Assembly: GCA_019843655.1 (NCBI GenBank)
Contig: JACDQD010000006.1
Span: forward strand, 8,548,034-8,612,033
Source: Lethocerus indicus
Taxonomy: Eukaryota > Arthropoda > Insecta > Hemiptera > Belostomatidae
DNA length: 64,000 nucleotides
Direction of reading: 5' to 3'
Part shown: positions 13,801 through 37,275 of the stretch, one piece after another
Layout: every line of letters begins with the position of its first letter
Position numbering within the stretch: position 1 is the first letter of the stretch
The notes under the pieces: generated by a model
Seen by the model: the letters and a program-made list of their open reading frames with translations, nothing else
What the model was told of the DNA's origin: nothing
The model's database searches: none
Made by a program: the position numbers and the translations under genes

Positions 13801-15555
13801 AGTGTACGGTAGTCCCGGTGGAGGTCAGCACGGAGGGGGCGAGAGCGGCGGTGCTTTACCCCTGGACACGCAGGAGCGGCCCCCGAGCAATCCGCCCCCC
13901 TACACGCTCAACCACTACCCTCCGCCACTACCGCCCCCCACCCATCCAACAACTTCGTCGGCCACACTTCTCACTCAGGTAAGTCCCACCTTTAGAACTC
14001 GGTCTCTACTATTATTATTAGATTTGAAACGACCGGTCCCCGCATTAATATCATTAATCGAATCATCAATTCAATCAAAATTCACTTCGAACTCCATCTT
14101 TGGCCTTACATCTTGCTTTCCGCCTAATTAGAATCAGTTTTCGGATGCCAGAGCAAAGGCCGTTCCCGCATCGATAAAATATGCATTTTATTGTAATCAG
14201 ACTGTAGGCTATTGCCGCGGGTCGAATCATAAACTGAAGGATATCGTTGCACCGAACTTTGACGCATTATTTTCGGCCGGTTAGAAGAGACGTAGAGAAA
14301 GTTTTCCCTGTCGCGGCCCAATTTTCAGCGAAACAGATGTGAAATCCAGTCGGGCGGTGCGGATTATACTTTGTATAGTTGAGAGGCCCCCCATGCCCGG
14401 CCGGCAGAGGCAGCGATTGGTCACAGAGAGGGCAGTAGCCCCCCGCCCCTCCATTGTGGCTAACTGGCTCGGGGCCCACTTCCTGGCGGCGGCCCCACGC
14501 TCCTACGCTACAGCCCTTAATGTCCCGTTTAATTCCGAGGGAAAAAAATTTATTTCGGGAACGCGGCAAAAATAGCTCGGTTTATGCAAAAGCGATTAGC
14601 CAATGCCGATGGTTCACAACGTCTTTAAAACTGTACTTTGTCTTATATCAAATTTGGAATCCTATCGGGAAATCTTATTCCTATATATTTCCCTACTTTT
14701 CGTTTGTTCGGTTTTCGACAATTGTTAATAGCAAACCGGTTTCTATTTGCAGATGCAGAGCTTGAGCAGCGGCCCTCAGCACATGGGAAGCGTTTCGCCC
14801 GGCCTGCTGACCACCGCCAGCAACGTCTACCCCATCCAGATAAGCCCCGGGTCCATGCTCTCACCGCCGCCGCATTCCAGCCTCGCCCTCATGGGACCTC
14901 CTTCTGCCGGTAAGCCACCATCGAATATGCAGGCAGAGCTATTTCTAAGCTTAACAATCCCATAAAGATATTAATCCTCTGCAAAGCGTTCGGAGCAATT
15001 AAACGTTAAAGGGCCGGAAGGGTTTTAACGAGATAATATCAGCTCGATATCTCCTTCGCTCTTGTGCTAGAATGGTTTACGCTTCTCGCCATCGTCGCGC
15101 AGCCAATACAGTAATACAGTGAGGTGACAGTGGACACAGGATGCTTCATCCTCAACCGTACAGAAGCGCCTCACTACTTTACTGACGATGGCGAGATGCC
15201 AATGCCCACAGCCAAGCACGGGACCAATAATAGTACGACATACTGATTCCGCTACTCCCGTACACTTCAACATTGTAATATTTGTGAGCCGCTAGTTGGA
15301 AATCGCTTAATTGGCTCGTGTCTGTTTCTAGGTAACGGAGGTAACGACGGCGTGGGAGTGGGAGTGGGAGGTGCGGAGATGGTCTCCCTTCAGATGCAGA
15401 GTCCGGGAGGCGGTAGCCCGTGGAGTTCGGGTTTGCACCACCAGCCGAGCCCCGGCCCCCAGCCCCTGCTCAGCCCCAACGCCGCCTCCGCCTACACCAC
15501 CGCCGGCTCACCGGGCTTCCAGCACCGCCCCCAGCCGTTCTACACCTGGTACTAA
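997..15555 (+). CDS. Pax3/7: Pax3/7 family transcription factor (paired/gooseberry/pairberry-like), 3' exons
   Basis: Nuclear DNA-binding regulator of segmentation and neural fate. Coding exons seen: 997-1109, 13069-13264, 13400-13586, 13785-13978, 14753-14909, 15332-15555, all with AG acceptors and GT donors; about 356 residues are visible and the 5' end lies left of the window. Exon 997-1109 encodes the last helix region of the paired domain ([19 protein letters not shown], then RLLRG). The next two exons encode a paired-class homeodomain from [19 protein letters not shown] to [15 protein letters not shown], with serine at position 50 (WFSNRR). Later exons are rich in Pro, Gly and Ser and the protein ends FYTWY. 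A T is missing near 13211 in the homeobox; splice phases agree only if it is counted. The donor at 13586 is the least certain, chosen because it keeps phase 1. The short linker between domains without an octapeptide favours the paired type, but an unseen exon in the 12 kb intron cannot be excluded. Confidence 0.93.
2775..3060 (+). mobile_element. Foldback repeat, copy A (right end truncated)
   Basis: Nested inverted repeats. An outer pair is at 2823-2841 and 3042-3060 (agatttcgtgtgtttctgt and its complement), and an inner pair at 2846-2864 and 2954-2971. The left end (ctagtttagaatacc) matches the ends of copy B at 50153-50331. The internal part matches copy C at 60.4 kb, in inverted orientation for its left half. 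A hammerhead-like motif lies just inside the right arm. No protein is encoded; a non-autonomous element is likely. Confidence 0.8.
2981..3017 (+). ncRNA. Hammerhead ribozyme motif (intact core)
   Basis: Reading 5' to 3': stem I GCTA (2981-2984), core CTGAAGA (2985-2991), an extra T, stem II GGC (2993-2995) with loop GAGCA and GCC (3001-3003), core GAA plus A (3004-3007), stem III A-C/G-T with a two-base loop, cleavage-site GTC (3011-3013), then TAGC (3014-3017), which pairs with GCTA. All invariant hammerhead core bases (CUGANGA, GAAA, NUH) are present in the right order (type I). Very short stem III is typical of hammerheads in animal retroelements such as Penelope-like elements. Activity is not shown. 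Confidence 0.72.
3115..3132. repeat. (GT)n microsatellite
   Basis: Short alternating G and T tract just right of repeat copy A. Confidence 0.85.
3951..4043. repeat. (CT)n microsatellite
   Basis: About 90 bases of nearly pure CT, polypyrimidine on the plus strand; in the Pax3/7 intron. GA/CT tracts can bind GAGA-type factors in insects. Confidence 0.97.
6640..6712 (+). repeat. Repeat copy E with degraded hammerhead motif
   Basis: CTGACGA (6671-6677), T, GGC-GAGAA-GCC, then TAAACCAGTCTAGC. Same spacing as copy A, but the invariant G before AAA is T and stem I no longer pairs (CATA with TAGC). No clear inverted arms remain. Confidence 0.6.
7744..7855. repeat. (AG)n-(CT)n composite, self-complementary
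   Basis: An AG tract at 7744-7773 is followed after ggtgg by a CT tract at 7778-7855. The two halves are complementary and could form a long hairpin. Confidence 0.95.
11670..11752. repeat. GA-rich degenerate minisatellite
   Basis: Units of about 17 bases of the type gggagcgagggagagag repeat with small changes, about four to five times. Confidence 0.85.
13200..13222 (+). other. One-base deletion in the homeobox (frame break)
   Basis: Homeodomain codons read through TQYPDI at 13206-13211. The following bases read [15 protein letters not shown] only one frame over. Adding one T after 13211 (TT to TTT) restores the frame, the family sequence and the phase-0 exon end at 13264. As written, translation stops at 13246. 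Confidence 0.9.
15070..15262 (+). repeat. Repeat copy D, diverged foldback
   Basis: An inverted pair gcttctcgccatcgtc (15081-15096) and gacgatggcgagatgc (15184-15199) frames an internal part with gtgaggtgacagtg, as in copies A and C. The right arm contains CTGACGATGGCGAGATGCC, a hammerhead half whose GAAA has been lost. It sits in the last intron of the Pax3/7 gene. Confidence 0.6.
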
Positions 15556-16820
15556 CCAACTCCTCCAACCGACGGCCTTCCCAGCCATTCTCGCGAGAGC
15601 ATCACAACAACTCTTCTTCTGTCTGGAGGATCCCGCTGTCCACCTACCCCCACTCTACTCGCGACAAGTGTATTTCATAATTTTCAATACTTTCTCTTAC
15701 TACCGATTGTAATCTTAGAACTGCAGTTTACGATGCGCATCGAGAATTTCGGAATTCAAACCAGAATTTTCGTTTTCCAGCCGACCAGTCTCCCGAAACT
15801 TAAGTCTGTCGATATTTCTTAGTAGTTGACATTAGATGCATGAGAACAGTATGCGTTTCGTGAATGTTACGAATCTTTTGTCGCGTTAAATAATTTCAGT
15901 TCGGACCGTTCCCAAACGCGGAAAAAATATTTGGGTATATTGCGGATATTCGGTTATTACATTTAAATTAATTATTATATTTTAAATTTAATGCGAAAAA
16001 ATGTCTTTACTGTATTATTATTGCGGAAACTAACCGACAATGAACCAGTTCATAAATTACTTTTATTGATTCCTATCGTATAGTGTCGATATTTTAACAC
16101 TGCGTTACATCTTTAATTTGAAATATCGAAAATATTCTCTAAAAAATTTGTAAATCTATTTATGTATACTAGAAATTATATTTAAAATATTATAATTTGC
16201 ATGTTCGTGTGTATAGATTGTTTTCGTTATGTGTACAGCTTTTTGTTTATTATATTATAAATACGTTCTACGCACCATTACAAACTATTATTTTGTATCG
16301 GTAAAATCAAAGATGTTTAAATTTATTCAATCGCTGTGTAATGAATGATTGGCTTGTACTAGCTGTAAAATACTGCATGAGTATGATCTTTTAACACTTT
16401 TATGTTGTAAGTTTTGTAAATTTACATCGGTGTTTGTAATAAAACACCGGTTAGATTAATAATAGTACTTATAAGGGACAATGGAATACCAGTGTTGTAA
16501 TATAGGCGAATTAGTTTTAATGTATATTTCTCATTAATTTACTATTGAGTAATAGCTTGTTACCAAAACACCAGTGAAGGTAGCATTTGATAACTATAAT
16601 GTTGCATCGTTAAGCTGTTGAGTGCCCTTTTTATTTGTAAAAACATAACTGGAGAAAAGTTTTAAGTTTTTAAGTATTAGTTTGTGTAAGTTGAAATTAC
16701 TCTAGTTTATTTATTGTTGGGTGAACTGATGAGTACCTGGACGGAGCCCAAGTTCCTAGATGTATCTCTGTCTATGTTTAATTTATACCAAATAAATCGC
16801 GCACGTCTTAGAAAAAAAAT
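15556..16820 (+). other. 3' UTR of the Pax3/7 gene
   Basis: After the stop at 15553-15555 the sequence becomes AT-rich with no further coding signal. Two polyadenylation hexamers lie at 16438-16443 and 16791-16796, giving 3' UTRs of about 0.9 or 1.25 kb. AT-rich pentamers of the ATTTA kind recur, compatible with unstable message, but this is inference. Confidence 0.55.
16791..16796 (+). terminator. Polyadenylation signal AATAAA, Pax3/7 gene
   Basis: AATAAA about 1.24 kb past the stop, followed by AT-rich sequence; the earlier hexamer at 16438 is an alternative. Confidence 0.4.
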
Positions 16821-17810
16821 ATTTTACAAAACAATTGTACACGTATGCTTCATAACTTTTGGATAGCGAAATTTTGTTTTTGTTTTATTGTTTCAAATTA
16901 GCGCTGTAGCAAAATCTCTTTTATAATATAGATTGTGTGTAATATTTTTGTTGTGTCTCAACCCAACGATCCTGGCATCAAACTAAGATAAGCATAATCC
17001 TTGAAATCTTATACTGGACCGGTTACTTCAATAGCATTCCGCCAGTAAGGCACTAGTAAGGCATTGACGTGCGATTCTCGATAGAGCATCCTGTCTATTT
17101 TTAAAATGAAATGTAAAATGAATGTAAAAATGAAAACTATCTTGATTATTATGACAACCAATTAAAGGCATTTTCAGTGTGTAAACATCAAAAGCAGAAG
17201 TATATTCTGCCTTCAAAGAAAATATTCTTGAAACATTTGAGGTTGTAAATTTAACTGGAAATATGAATGACACAATTAATTTAAGGTATTTATTTGTTTG
17301 TGTGTGAACACAATTTTTCCTGAAATATTCTACTTTTTATCACCTATTTGCTTCCACCATCCTCATCAGTAAAAGTGAAGTGAGACTTCTGACAGAAGTC
17401 TTCATGTAGCTGACATTTGAAATGCGTGTGACATCTTTCTATATGACTGAACGAATTCTACTGGCAACAGCAATGGTCAAATAGGCCAATGGAGGAAATA
17501 ACAAGAGTGAGAATGACAAGATTATAATAACCAAAATCTTTGAAAATGTTCTATATGTGTATTTTCCAAATTTCAAATTAACAGGTCAATTAATTAGTGA
17601 TATCATATTAAAAATATTAAAACAAAGGAGTAAACTCCGTGGACTATACTGGACCCTCTGTCAACATCACATGTCATCGAATGTCATCACATGTTTTACG
17701 GCGGTCATTACTTGCATTATTTTCAATTCAAGGTTTTACCAATTTATTTGCTTGTTATTTCATTTTTTGCTGGTATTTTAAAGAAAAATAAATTTTAAGC
17801 GAGTGCTGAA

Positions 17811-18823
17811 ATGGATCAGAAGATATCAAATGTGGAAATGAAATCTTGTACAGACGTGTAAGTAAGAACAGACTCTCCACGTTTGATGAATGTTTCATCA
17901 GTTCTTAATGATTATTTAAAGTTGAGGACACTGAAAATCGTGGACGTGGACACGCTGTATACGATATTTATTAAGACAGTCGAATTTGTTGTGCCAATAT
18001 CAGGAAGCAACTGTCAATTTCTTATAAGACCTCGTAAAATATGTTTTAGTCTATTCAGTAAATCCATATTTTTAATGGGTCCCCATTGAGGAAGTTTCAC
18101 CCAGAACCAGACACTGGGTGCTATATATATCAAAAGATGCAGAATAGTATCCGTTTTATGAATCCGTGTACCGCCTTTTCATATTTCGCTACCACGTTGA
18201 GAAACTACGTAAATATTGAATTTTTCGTACCTGGCCATGTGGAGGCCAGATTAGAGGGAGCTTGTTATTATATTAAATTAAATTTAAGTTTAAATAAGAT
18301 GAGATCATATGCAAATTATTACTACGAAATAAAGATATTCACGTAATAATGACTTTAAATGGGAAAAAATAGTTTTTAAAAACCAAATTTTCAGGCAAAG
18401 GTGTATTAACCAGATCGACAAAAACTTAAAATTTGAAACTGACCCAGACCAACACAAGCCTTTGAGATCAGTGTTTATGTGGATTAGAGATGAATCCAGA
18501 TGTGCCAAACAAGAAAACATCATCGTAAGTTAAAAGAATGATTTTCGAATTTTCGTGATTGTTCAATGTAAACTTGAGCTTGTTATTATATTAAATTAGC
18601 TCCATTATTTCTACATTAAATGCTATTATTATACAATTTTTGTTTAAAGCATTAAGGTAGTTGTTATATATGTGAAGTAATTTAAGATAATTCGCAAATT
18701 AATAATATCAAATTGTACTAGGTTCGACGAGCAGCACTCAGGAAGCGCATAGAGGAGGATTACAAGGAAATGGAAGAAGCACTACTTCGTTTGGGCCTAG
18801 GGTTCATTACAACACAGCCTTAA
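17811..18823 (+). CDS. CFAP141: CFAP141-like small axonemal protein
   Basis: Three exons: 17811-17857, 18395-18524 and 18722-18823, with donors gtaagt at both introns and acceptors ttttcag and tgtactag; phases 2 and 0 agree. They encode 92 residues. The C-terminal half (AKQENIIVRRAALRKRIEED, then a Glu/Leu-rich helix ending in GLGF) matches the layout of CFAP141 (C1orf189): a leading Met/Leu helix, then a basic VR-AAL motif and an acidic helix; the vertebrate protein is about 100 residues. CFAP141 is a microtubule inner protein of ciliary and sperm doublets. No signal peptide or membrane segment is visible. The start ATG at 17811 is the first in a short first exon; the N-terminal 20 residues are poorly conserved. 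The gene is convergent with the Dapk1 gene. Confidence 0.72.
18258..18598. repeat. 23-base direct repeat flanking exon 2 of the CFAP141-like gene
   Basis: The 23-base AT-rich sequence starting gagcttgttattatatt occurs at 18258-18280 and again identically at 18576-18598, one copy in each intron. Confidence 0.85.
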
Positions 18824-19082
18824 TTTATATCAACTCATATATTTTCTGACAAAATTTCAAGTACAAAGTCCATTAACAAAAATAACTTAAAACATATACA
18901 TAGCGACAGTTAAAGCCCATGGTCAACAGTCAAAACATCAAGTAAAGCTCATAAACATTATTTTTAAGGCCTTTGAAAGCTTACCAAGTAATATTTCACT
19001 GCAGAATCACATACTTTTTCGTTCTTATTTAATGAAAATTTTGAGCATCATATGATGTTACATTCAATAATTAAATATAATC

Positions 19083-19088
19083 AATAAA
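19083..19088 (+). terminator. Polyadenylation signal AATAAA, CFAP141-like gene
   Basis: AATAAA about 260 bases after the stop, next to an (AT)n tract. It is the nearest hexamer downstream of the gene. Confidence 0.35.
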
Positions 19089-19089
19089 A

Positions 19090-19090
<1 letters not shown>

Positions 19091-19141
<51 letters not shown>
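19091..19141. repeat. (AT)n microsatellite
   Basis: About 50 bases of uninterrupted alternating A and T, self-complementary. Confidence 0.97.
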
Positions 19142-19145
<4 letters not shown>

Positions 19146-19358
19146 TTCTTACAAAAAAGCGTTGATCAAAGTGATAAAGAATTAATCCATTAACAATAGT
19201 AAACATTTTACAAAAATAACATAAACAGTTTAATTACAGATCAAAACTGACTAGAATGCTTCTTAAAGGCAAACAATTAATTATTAATGGAATGTTAATT
19301 AAATAAAACACATAAAACAAAACATAAACTATAAATATAAAATTTAGCACAATTATAA

Positions 19359-19364
<6 letters not shown>

Positions 19365-19431
<67 letters not shown>
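19365..19431. repeat. (AT)n microsatellite
   Basis: About 65 bases of alternating A and T; a second array 220 bases after the previous one. Confidence 0.97.
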
Positions 19432-19435
<4 letters not shown>

Positions 19436-21485
19436 CTGATATTCTGCCAACAAAAAATTGACCCTGAGAGCAAATACAATAAATTAATGAATGTTACAAA
19501 TGTATAAGAGTTCCTTGTCATTAAGAAAAAGAATTTGCTTCAATGCAATAATACAATAATTTTCTTGTTATATTCATTTCATAAATTCGTACATTTTTTC
19601 AAAGGCAATAACATATAAGGAGTGCTGGGGAGCAAATCAATATAAACATTCTAAAATGTTTTGCAAACAAGACTATAAACTCACAAACATTAATTTTATC
19701 ACAATATAAAAGCACGCGTGCATTTAATTCACTAAGAGCGAAAGGCATAAGGCAAGGTAGTTTATTTATCATTTACAGTTAGATACCAGTGTGATAGAAA
19801 AAGCACCAAAACATGGTCCACACTAGGCGTTTTAGAATATTAAACAGTTTGGCCATTTGTTTTCTTAAGAAGACAAGATAAGAAAATAGATTAAACAATA
19901 AATAAAAGGGCCAAAAATAAATTGTTTACGGATTGTATTAAATATTACAGTCTTCGTAGTTTGTAGAATTCCTAAACTTATTGTTATGACAATTATGAAA
20001 TTTTATCTTAATAAGTATCAACTAAACTTGATAAAATGTTTCAATAATACAATATTATTTTACAATATTCATTATAATAATTAATAATTCAAAGCTCTAC
20101 ACCAACCATTTCTACTAACAGCTATAGGTTTAAATTATACTCTTTTGAGCACTATTTAAAAGGACACAAGTATACATTTTTAATAATAAATAATTATTAC
20201 GAATTCTAAAACATTAATATCATTAAATAACAACTTAACTACATAAGCCTTAATTAATACTTCTAACAATGATATGTTTATTTAATTAAATGTCACGAGG
20301 AGTAGTGCTGACCGTAAATAAGCTACATACTTGTTTTGAATCAGTCTAAAGACAATAGAATACTACATATATGAAGACAATAAATGCATCAACTGAAATA
20401 ATTCTATTTATCTTTTTATCTATTATTATAATTGACATTCTTAATAAAAAAAGGAAAAAATAAGACTAGCATAATGAAAAACTGGAATGGTAGTTTACAT
20501 TGTAGTATATTATTATTTAAGTACTCTAAGACAAACCTATTGATTTTTAAAAAGACAGAATGTCAATTCCTATGGCACTAATTTAGATACTGACAGTTAT
20601 AATCACCACAAATTTCAAGAAAATAGCATCTAACAGCATAAAATGTCACATTAGCACATCGTTTCAATCCCTCCTCCTGATCATAAATCATTTTGTGCAA
20701 AAAATTAATTTGTAATCAAAATAAGAATAATAAATTATAAGACCCTCATTTGTTTAATGGTTATTGAATATTTCAAACATGCAATTTGAAACTGATGCTC
20801 ATGATAGTGATGCTTCAATCCTACAGTTAATTTCTGAATGAAAAACATTCAATGTTACAGTTTTAGAAGTTATCTTAGTTTCATTTAAATAATTAGTAAA
20901 TGTTGAACAACATTTTATTAAATTAATATTAGTTAAATAATCCATAGGATGCACAAAACACCTCAAAGTTTAAAAAAAAATATATATATATAAGGCTGGT
21001 CCCAATCAGCAATATTCAAATTGCCCTCGTTATTATAACCATCATGGTTCAATTATTTCTTAGAATGGGCACATTTATAATAAATCATTTGTTATAAATA
21101 AACAACAAATCCATTCATCGCAACACACATTTCATTAGGTTTTCATATATACAATGGATCCAATAAAAATGTCAGGTGGGTTGCACTTTACTTAGCATTG
21201 AGCATGGTGTGTATCAACCAGGCAAATTTTGGAATTGAGACTTTCAAACATTTTTATACAAGAAGTTTACAATTTAAATAACTTTCATATAACGTAATAA
21301 AAATATATGTATCTGACAAATATGGCATTTCCTAAACATTAAATTTAAATTAAAAATAGAAGAATCATTATAAATTTACACAGTAAGTCGAGCCACATAC
21401 TGCATTGATAAACATTATATTTTCCAGCAGGTAAGCTGAAAACATCAATGCTGAAGAGTGACTAAAAGCATATAACATCGATGTT

Positions 21486-33837
<12,352 letters not shown>

Positions 33838-36800
33838 GCTCGGGCTTCTTAAGTGAACCAGAAAGGGGATAACGCGGTTGAAAAGTTCACATAACTCATT
33901 AGCATAAGTATTCTCCCATCCCTATTAACCTGACATATCGGGGTTATTAAATAACGGTAGACAACAAATCGCGATCCCCCCCACAACCAGGTTGGCCACT
34001 TTCCCACAAAACATATCCCATCGTTTTCCCGTTTATCAGAGGGATATTTTTTGTTTACAGGTGATCTGTCCTTAATGAACAAAAAGAAATATTCCTTGCC
34101 AACAAAATAAATAAGTACAATACACACTAACGCCTTTACTGGGACATTTGCCGAGGTTGGAATAGAATCATTAGTATGAATTTTGTTTCTCGCCTCCCTT
34201 GTTTTGGTCATATGATAGACCGGTTGCGATCATATCTTGTGACAAAAATAAGACGGTATTCGCGAAACACAAACAATAGATAATTTCCAAAAATTACTTT
34301 ATTATAGCAGTTTTAGGGTGTTTACATAGATTTTCAATCAATTCATGCCATTTAGTGGTATTAATTAATACAAATTATTTATTATGTAATAAAAATGTTA
34401 TGCTTAATGAAGAATAGCCACACAGTAAGAATATGTATTATACAAATTATTTACAATATTAGAGCTTAAATAAATATATAAATGCACTATAAACATCGTA
34501 AAAAAATAGTGCTATGATACATTTTATTATTAGAAAATTGTAAACTTGAGAAAGCATTTTTAATAATACAATTCATTCTGTGAATATAATATATAATATA
34601 TTCACATTCACAGTGAATATAATTGTTTCGAAAACAATTTATTTCCTTTTATAATTCAGATAAAATATGTTTTAATGCTTTGTGTTAATTACATTTAAAA
34701 AGTAAACTTTGAACATAACTCTGACTAAAGATCAGATTAGATAGTGTCTAGATTTTAGAAATGTATTTTATTCTTGACTATTTTTGTAGACATTAGCATG
34801 GTGCTCGCTTTGATCAAAGACGTTTTGTATGAACGATTATTAATCCCTGAATTTATTTGCGTTTTTTAAATATCTATTGGTTGTTAACAGTTTGCTACAA
34901 GCGTCCAATTTTGATTGCTTATTAAATAGTGGGAAATGGTTTAAAACCGATCTGCTGGTTCTCTTCAATGTCTTATTTTATACATAAGTTAAAGGTTAAT
35001 TTTGCATCCTGTATTAGTAATAAATATTCTATCCATATTTTGTTTTTCTATAGTGTAAATTCCATCTGTACCCGAAATAAAATTTGTTTCCGTCCTTCTT
35101 CTGTTGATTTTAATTATCTACCAATTGTAACTCTTTAGGAGTGTATCTGTAATATTTTTAAGAATAAGCAAATAAACATGACGCGTGAAATATAGATTTC
35201 GTCGAATGCGTCCGTTGGTCTATTATTTACGGTGATCAAGCGTCAATGACAACAAGGAAAACTTTGTGTCATCGGAAAATTTGTGGCCGATGTACGTTGT
35301 TAAACGTTCGCATATTGATATTGGATTCGCAACATTTAAAAGCTAAAATGTTCCGCCCGCGGGAAGAAATAGTAGATCAGGTTTCTATTAGTTTAAAAAT
35401 TCTGTAGTCGAAAACCTCTTCGCCGAGAGACTTCGGTCCTGTAAATTTATTTTTATTGCGGTCTCGGTGAGTTTTCTTTTTCTATTGTAAGTTGGCGAGT
35501 CTTGCCAATTGTTGTGTCAGTGGCGAATGGCGAAGTCGAAATCTGAAATGTTGCGTTTAAGAAGAAATTGCTAAGCCGAATGTGGGTCATACAATACGAT
35601 GGCCCGATATTTATTGTATCCTTCGGCTGGCTCCGTTTACTTTGCGTTAAATGGCAGTTACTTTGGTTTGTTCCTACTTTAATGGAAAATGATTTTCTTA
35701 TATTTAAAACGCGGTGTATTTAATCGCATCCGGGAGGATCTTTTTAATTTCCAAATGTCCTTCCTATTTTCCGAATTTCTTCTTCTGAGTTCGACGAGAG
35801 GGATATTTCCCCGTTAATAAAAGTACAGAGTTCTCAGATATGCTTTAACGGTTTCGGAAGATTTCATAACGCATCACCTTGAAGCCCGTGGTGGCGTTAG
35901 CTCTATGAACCGATTCGAAGCAATCGGTTATCATATTTCTATACCGGAATTGACGAAAGTTAACTCAATAAATTATTATTAGCAGTGAGATACCATTCGA
36001 TCTGTTCTTGGAGATCTTGTACTTTTCATAATGAATGTTATCGCGTGTTTAATATAGCGATTTTTCGGAGTCTGGAATTGGTCAGTAGAGGAGATGTTAA
36101 TTTTAATATACAATTCATACATTTATTTTTTATTCTATTCCCTTAGTATTAACGGTAACGCACCGTGTGTAGTATATAGGCTAGAAGGACTCGATGTTTT
36201 AAGGCCGTTCGAAGTGTTTATAACCTAATTAAGAGAGTTGGAAGTTTATGAAATCGTTGTTGGTTGTTTTGTTTTAATATTTGTAATGACTGAGACGTGT
36301 TTTGTAATGTTGAGCAATTAATGTAGATTTTTAATGCTACTGTGACGTGATGAATGGGGGCGACGTGCAGAGTTGTCCAGGTGATTGATTCTGTCGCAGG
36401 CGGGAAACTATGGACTTGTACTTTCCATTAGTTTGTCTTCCGGTTTTAGTTTCACTTCTCTCCCAGCTGTACACCTTACAGTTTTTGAACTAGCAACTAG
36501 CAAATTTTATGCTCTCACATTCCCTGGTGTTGTGATGACCTCCAAAAAAGCATAACTTAGTAACAGTTAATATGCAATATGCTCTAGTGTTTGACACTGA
36601 GTAATTTCTGACCTTCTTTTGATGCGGTAACAGCAAATTCCACAACCAAACTAAAGTACAGGGTGTTTTATATAAATGTCACAATAATTTATAATTTGTC
36701 ATTCGGTATCTTTTTAATTGTGTGTGGCTGATTCTGGAATTTATTTGCTGGGGCCATTAAAATGTCCTCTAATCTTAAATTCAACAAGTTCTCTGCTACC

Positions 36801-37275
36801 ATTAATAATCCTTTCTAGCCAAATGAGGTACAGATGTTTTTAGTAGTGCAGAAATATATTGTTATCCTTGCATTTTACTTTTAAGCTACTAGAAAGATGT
36901 TTCATAATGTTACATCACACAGGCACACGGTGCCTGTTCAATCTGGTATTTACCCGCAGATGACTATGGATGGGGGCTTTACCTTTATTTGAGATTGACC
37001 TGACTCTATAGATGGGAATAGAGCTTGTTCCTTGTGCATGATGACCAGGGTCTCAAACTAGCTTTCCGCTGAAATATTCACAATCTCTTCATTGGCTCTT
37101 TCTTGTTCTTAGGAATTATTACAGTTTGTATAAATTGGAAGGCACGCATAGTCCAACACATTTTTCTCTGGGTGGAGTAGGAGGCCTGTTTCACAATTCA
37201 CAGTTCAATGCAACACAGATTTCCTTTTACATGGCTGGCCTGACAACTGAAGTATTATTTTAATACACATTAAGT
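33838..37275. other. Intergenic region, Dapk1 promoter to the end of the F-box gene
   Basis: CG-richer sequence around 33.4-34.0 kb covers the Dapk1 first exons and probable promoter. From about 34.3 to 37.2 kb the sequence is AT-rich, with no supported gene. A TTTATT at 36984-36989 is a possible minus-strand polyadenylation signal for the F-box gene. Confidence 0.6.

Larger units (their letters stand above)
18824..21485 (-). other. Probable Dapk1 3' UTR and intergenic spacer
   Basis: AT-rich sequence with no coding signal on either strand, holding two long (AT)n arrays. It lies between two convergent genes, so the two 3' UTRs may meet or overlap here. Several TTTATT hexamers (AATAAA on the minus strand) occur and I cannot pick one. 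Confidence 0.45.

Noticed and set aside
16725..16760. CTGATGAG in the Pax3/7 3' UTR
   Set aside because: No GAAA follows at a workable distance (GGAG instead), so no hammerhead.
35488..35506. TTGGC and GCCAA half sites, NFI-like
   Set aside because: Spacing is seven bases and not the five that NFI needs.
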